DNA of 16,130 nt. It comes from an uncultured Erysipelotrichaceae bacterium (GTDB taxonomy: Bacteria; Bacillota_I; Bacilli_A; Erysipelotrichales; Erysipelotrichaceae). The notes under the pieces are model-generated. The model worked only from the letters and a program-made list of their open reading frames with translations, was not told where the DNA came from and made no database searches. Made by a program: the position numbers and the translations under genes. This document shows positions 14,302-16,130 of the stretch, piece by piece (positions within the stretch are counted from its first letter, which is position 1; every line of letters begins with the position of its first letter). Location of the stretch: positions 1 through 16,130 of the forward strand of contig CALUZL010000027.1 of the NCBI GenBank assembly GCA_944325295.1, written 5' to 3'.

Positions 14302-14334
14302 GTTTAGAATAACTAAACTTTTTGTTTAGTAAAC
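14302..14334. promoter_or_regulatory. Predicted autoregulatory operator cluster of the XRE-cupin gene
   Basis: A 17-base imperfect palindrome, GTTTAGAATAACTAAAC (14302-14318), is followed by an 11-base one, GTTTAGTAAAC (14324-14334). The half-sites GTTTAG, CTAAAC and GTTTAG start at 14302, 14313 and 14324, exactly 11 bases apart, so they face the same side of the helix. They cover the predicted transcription start and leader. Confidence 0.65.
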
Positions 14335-14340
14335 ATTATT

Positions 14341-14368
14341 ATTATATTTGATGTCTCAAAAAAAACAA
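14341..14368 (-). promoter_or_regulatory. Promoter for the regulator-potABC operon
   Basis: A perfect TATAAT (14341-14346) lies upstream of the operator cluster. The best -35 is weak: TTGTTT (14363-14368) at 16 bases. The predicted start, near 14334, falls on the edge of the 11-base palindrome. Confidence 0.5.
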
Positions 14369-14375
14369 CACCAAT

Positions 14376-14414
14376 TTAAAAAGAGCCCTTAAGATCGCTC
14401 TTTCAGGACTCTTT
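14376..14414 (-). terminator. Intrinsic terminator after trxA
   Basis: On the minus strand AAAGAGTCCT (14405-14414) pairs with AGGGCTCTTT (14380-14389), with one G.U pair, and is followed by five T. A competing hairpin uses a second AAAGAGC inside the loop with the same downstream arm. The + strand reading also ends in a long T run, so it could act in both directions, but no + strand gene is nearby. Confidence 0.8.
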
Positions 14415-14423
14415 TTTTTACAA

Positions 14424-14732
14424 TTATTTAAGATTACTATCGATAAAGGCCTTGATTGCCTCTTTGGGTTGCAAGCCTCCCGTCTTGGCGATCATCTCAC
14501 CATCTTTAAAAAGGAAGACAGCGGGAATCGACATGATTCGATACGTGCTTGCTAACTCTGACTCATTATCGACATTGACTTTTATAAAGTCGATATCGGG
14601 ATATTCATCTTTGACCTCTTCTAAGATCGGTGCAAGCATTTTACACGGACCGCACCAATCGGCGTAAAAGTCGACCAAAGTATAACCATTTTTGATCACA
14701 TCTTCAAATTCTTGTCTGTTTACTATTTTCAT
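14424..14732 (-). CDS. trxA: Thioredoxin
   Basis: This 102-residue protein reduces disulfides in the cytoplasm and is recharged by thioredoxin reductase. The redox site is WCGPCKM (26-32) in DFYADWCGPC; the cis-proline loop is MSIPAVF, with Pro70; the end GLQPKEAIKAFI is typical. The ATG at 14732 has AAAGGAG nine bases upstream. The frame is open to 14984, but those extra residues run through the upstream gene in another frame and have no thioredoxin similarity. It has its own promoter and terminator. Confidence 0.97.
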   Translation of the reverse strand: MKIVNRQEFEDVIKNGYTLVDFYADWCGPCKMLAPILEEVKDEYPDIDFIKVNVDNESELASTYRIMSIPAVFLFKDGEMIAKTGGLQPKEAIKAFIDSNLK

Positions 14733-14762
14733 TAAAATGTTCTCCTTTATCTTTATGACCTG

Positions 14763-14791
14763 ATTATATTTTAAGGTCGTTTTTATTACAA
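14763..14791 (-). promoter_or_regulatory. Promoter for trxA
   Basis: The minus strand has TTGTAA (14786-14791), a 17-base spacer and a perfect TATAAT (14763-14768). The leader is about 25 bases and includes AAAGGAG. A small inverted repeat GACCT-N12-AGGTC (14757-14778) brackets the -10 box and could bind a regulator. Confidence 0.65.
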
Positions 14792-14802
14792 ATGTTATGC
14801 TC

Positions 14803-15642
14803 CTAAAAAGCTTCGATGCTATAGGAGCAGACAAAGGTCTTGTTTGGTTTAAGACAGATAACCGAAGAGCGATCTTTAAACGGAATACCGACTTCATCAC
14901 GTGATGAGTGATACATCCAAGGCTCGATGCAAATGAATGGAGCTTTCGGTGTCCAAATGGCAAGGTAAGGATAGCCGACAGCACTTACTTTCACACCTCT
15001 ATTACCATTTGACAGAGTAAAGGTGCTGGAGTTCAGATTTTGATAGAGAAGTGTCGGCATGACATCAAAGTACTTGTAGTCAAGAGCGATCTTATGATCC
15101 TTGATAAGATCGTAAGGATAACCCTCACCGTTTTCCAAAGACGAAAATTCGATATGATAATCTGTAAATTTCTCGTCATCCGCTATCGGACACCTAAAGG
15201 CCGGATGCAAACCGAAACCAAAAGGCATCTCTTCCTCATCGTCATTTTTAATGCGATACAAGATCTCAAGTTTAGCGCCCAAGAGATGATAAGTTACTAC
15301 CAACTTAAAATGGTATGGGTAATACTTTTCATAAGTCTCTGCGCTGTCTTGAAGTCTAAGTACCAATGTATCATCACTTTGTGATACAAAAGAAAATTCA
15401 CTATATCTTGCAAATCCGTGATTACCCATATGGTATTCCTTGCCTTTGAAGATCTGTACTTTATCGGGCGTATTGGAGACCATCGGAAAAAGGATCGGGT
15501 TTCTCTGTTTCCAATAAGTCGGATCACCGTTCCAGATCCTTTCCAGTCCATCACCTTTGTAGATGAAACTGTAGATCTGGGCCCCGTCTTCGCTGATCTC
15601 AAGGCGGACTTTAGCGTTTTCTAAGATATAGCTTTTGCTCAT
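14803..15642 (-). CDS. Aldose 1-epimerase family protein (LacX-like)
   Basis: This 279-residue protein belongs to the galactose mutarotase fold, closest by pattern to LacX-type proteins. The family interconverts alpha and beta sugar anomers, or acts on sugar phosphates. Candidate catalytic residues are His75 in NHGFARY (74-80), His146 in FGFGLHPAFRCP (141-152) and Glu240 in FICIEPW (236-242). The segment GDPTYWKQRNPILFPMVSN (39-57) is the conserved N-terminal sugar-site region. The start ATG at 15642 overlaps the PduL stop (ATGA), with GGGAGAA upstream, so the two are coupled. No other sugar operon genes are nearby, so the substrate is unknown. Confidence 0.92.
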   Translation of the reverse strand: MSKSYILENAKVRLEISEDGAQIYSFIYKGDGLERIWNGDPTYWKQRNPILFPMVSNTPDKVQIFKGKEYHMGNHGFARYSEFSFVSQSDDTLVLRLQDSAETYEKYYPYHFKLVVTYHLLGAKLEILYRIKNDDEEEMPFGFGLHPAFRCPIADDEKFTDYHIEFSSLENGEGYPYDLIKDHKIALDYKYFDVMPTLLYQNLNSSTFTLSNGNRGVKVSAVGYPYLAIWTPKAPFICIEPWMYHSSRDEVGIPFKDRSSVICLKPNKTFVCSYSIEAF

Positions 15643-16130
15643 TTAATGAGTTCTCCCATAGCCGTGCCCTTAATACCGGCAGCATTGCCCTCATCGGTAT
15701 CGATGTGCATGGCAAGCGCATAGCTGTCGCTGACTCTGATGACGACATCGCCAAAGGTGAGACTGCGTCCGTCGGTATCGATCTTTACCGAAACGATATC
15801 ACCTGAACTTACACCGTATTTCTTGGCATCTTCGGGTGTCATATGAATATGTCTCTTAGCAGCAATCACACCTTCGCTAAGGGTTACTTCACCACAGGGT
15901 CCTACCAAAGTTATTCCCGCTGTTCCTTCGATATCGCCAGACTCGCGTATCAGAGCCTCAACACCTAAAGATCGGGCATCAGTCAAAGAAACTTCGACCT
16001 GACCGGCACTTCTTTCCGGACCCAAGACTGACATCTTCATTTCACTTCTGGGACGTTTGACGACGACCTTTTCTTCACAGGCAAATTGGCCGGGTTGTGA
16101 CAGGTATTTCTTTGATGTAAGCTCATGACC
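15639..16130 (-). CDS. pduL: PduL-type phosphate acyltransferase (phosphotransacylase), 5' end cut by window edge
   Basis: The frame is open to the window edge, giving 163 residues; about 45 N-terminal residues are missing against a usual length near 210. PduL moves acyl groups between CoA and phosphate (acetyl-CoA or propanoyl-CoA to acyl phosphate), for ATP formation through acetate or propionate kinase. Signature segments are LSQPGQFACEE (10-20), VLGPERSAGQVEVS (35-48), GDIEGTAGITLVGPCG (65-80), AAKRHIHMTPEDA (90-102, zinc-binding HxH) and HIDTDEGNAAG near the end. The first HxH motif would be in the missing part. The ATG at 16040 is internal, not the start. No microcompartment shell genes are visible, so it may be the housekeeping phosphotransacetylase. 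Confidence 0.92.
   Translation of the reverse strand, partial: GHELTSKKYLSQPGQFACEEKVVVKRPRSEMKMSVLGPERSAGQVEVSLTDARSLGVEALIRESGDIEGTAGITLVGPCGEVTLSEGVIAAKRHIHMTPEDAKKYGVSSGDIVSVKIDTDGRSLTFGDVVIRVSDSYALAMHIDTDEGNAAGIKGTAMGELIK

Noticed and set aside
14139..14329. Plus-strand open frame over the regulator and operator region
   Set aside because: It is antisense to a clear XRE-cupin gene. The palindromes explain the intergenic part.
14733..14984. 84-residue upstream extension of thioredoxin
   Set aside because: It runs through the 3' end of the epimerase gene in another frame and has no thioredoxin similarity. The ATG at 14732 has a strong ribosome binding site.

Overview
The window suggests a low-GC Firmicute, most likely of the Erysipelotrichia or a relative close to the Mollicutes. 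This is inferred from the AT-rich intergenic DNA, clear Shine-Dalgarno sites of the AAAGGAG type, TGG as the Trp codon with TGA used as stop, a potABCD operon led by an XRE-cupin regulator, and a small protein resembling one found in Mollicutes. No marker gene fixes the species. All 16 genes lie on the minus strand, so transcription runs from high to low coordinates.

Layout in transcription order: (a) 16130-14803, a 5'-truncated PduL-type phosphotransacylase and a LacX-type aldose 1-epimerase, joined by an ATGA overlap. (b) 14732-14424, thioredoxin with its own promoter and terminator. (c) 14350-9367, a polyamine uptake region: XRE-cupin regulator, potA, potB and potC tightly packed, then potD behind its own promoter, closed by a strong terminator. 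(d) 9352-6956, a three-gene unit: a DUF2779-type protein (Cas4-like Fe-S domain plus DEDD-like nuclease domain), long-form hpf whose start lies inside the previous gene, and a 111-residue HTH-like protein. (e) 6956-5110, ptsI (PTS Enzyme I) with a promoter and a CcpA-like site. (f) 5131-4170, an isolated Alg14/Alg13-type (PssD/PssE) glycosyltransferase pair. (g) 4167-3386, a YebC-family protein. (h) 3355-1, pnp, trmB and a 3'-truncated ZnuA-like lipoprotein.

Most of the window is core metabolism and RNA biology. The points of interest are these. PotA is about 150 residues too long, because its TOBE domain is split by two related units with an 88-residue period. Two matching 17-bp palindromes (GTTTAG-N5-CTAAAC) lie upstream of the XRE regulator and of potD, which predicts the regulator's operator. 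Three genes without a normally placed Shine-Dalgarno site have TATAAT exactly 6-7 bases before ATG, which suggests leaderless mRNAs. The N-terminal nuclease domain of the DUF2779 protein seems to have lost its catalytic residues while keeping its four cysteines, and the gene is coupled to a ribosome hibernation factor. The ZnuA-like lipoprotein lacks the expected metal-binding histidines.

No tRNA, rRNA, CRISPR array, insertion sequence or phage gene was seen. No stretch over 300 bases lacks a gene; the longest gaps are about 110-140 bases and hold terminators, promoters and operators.
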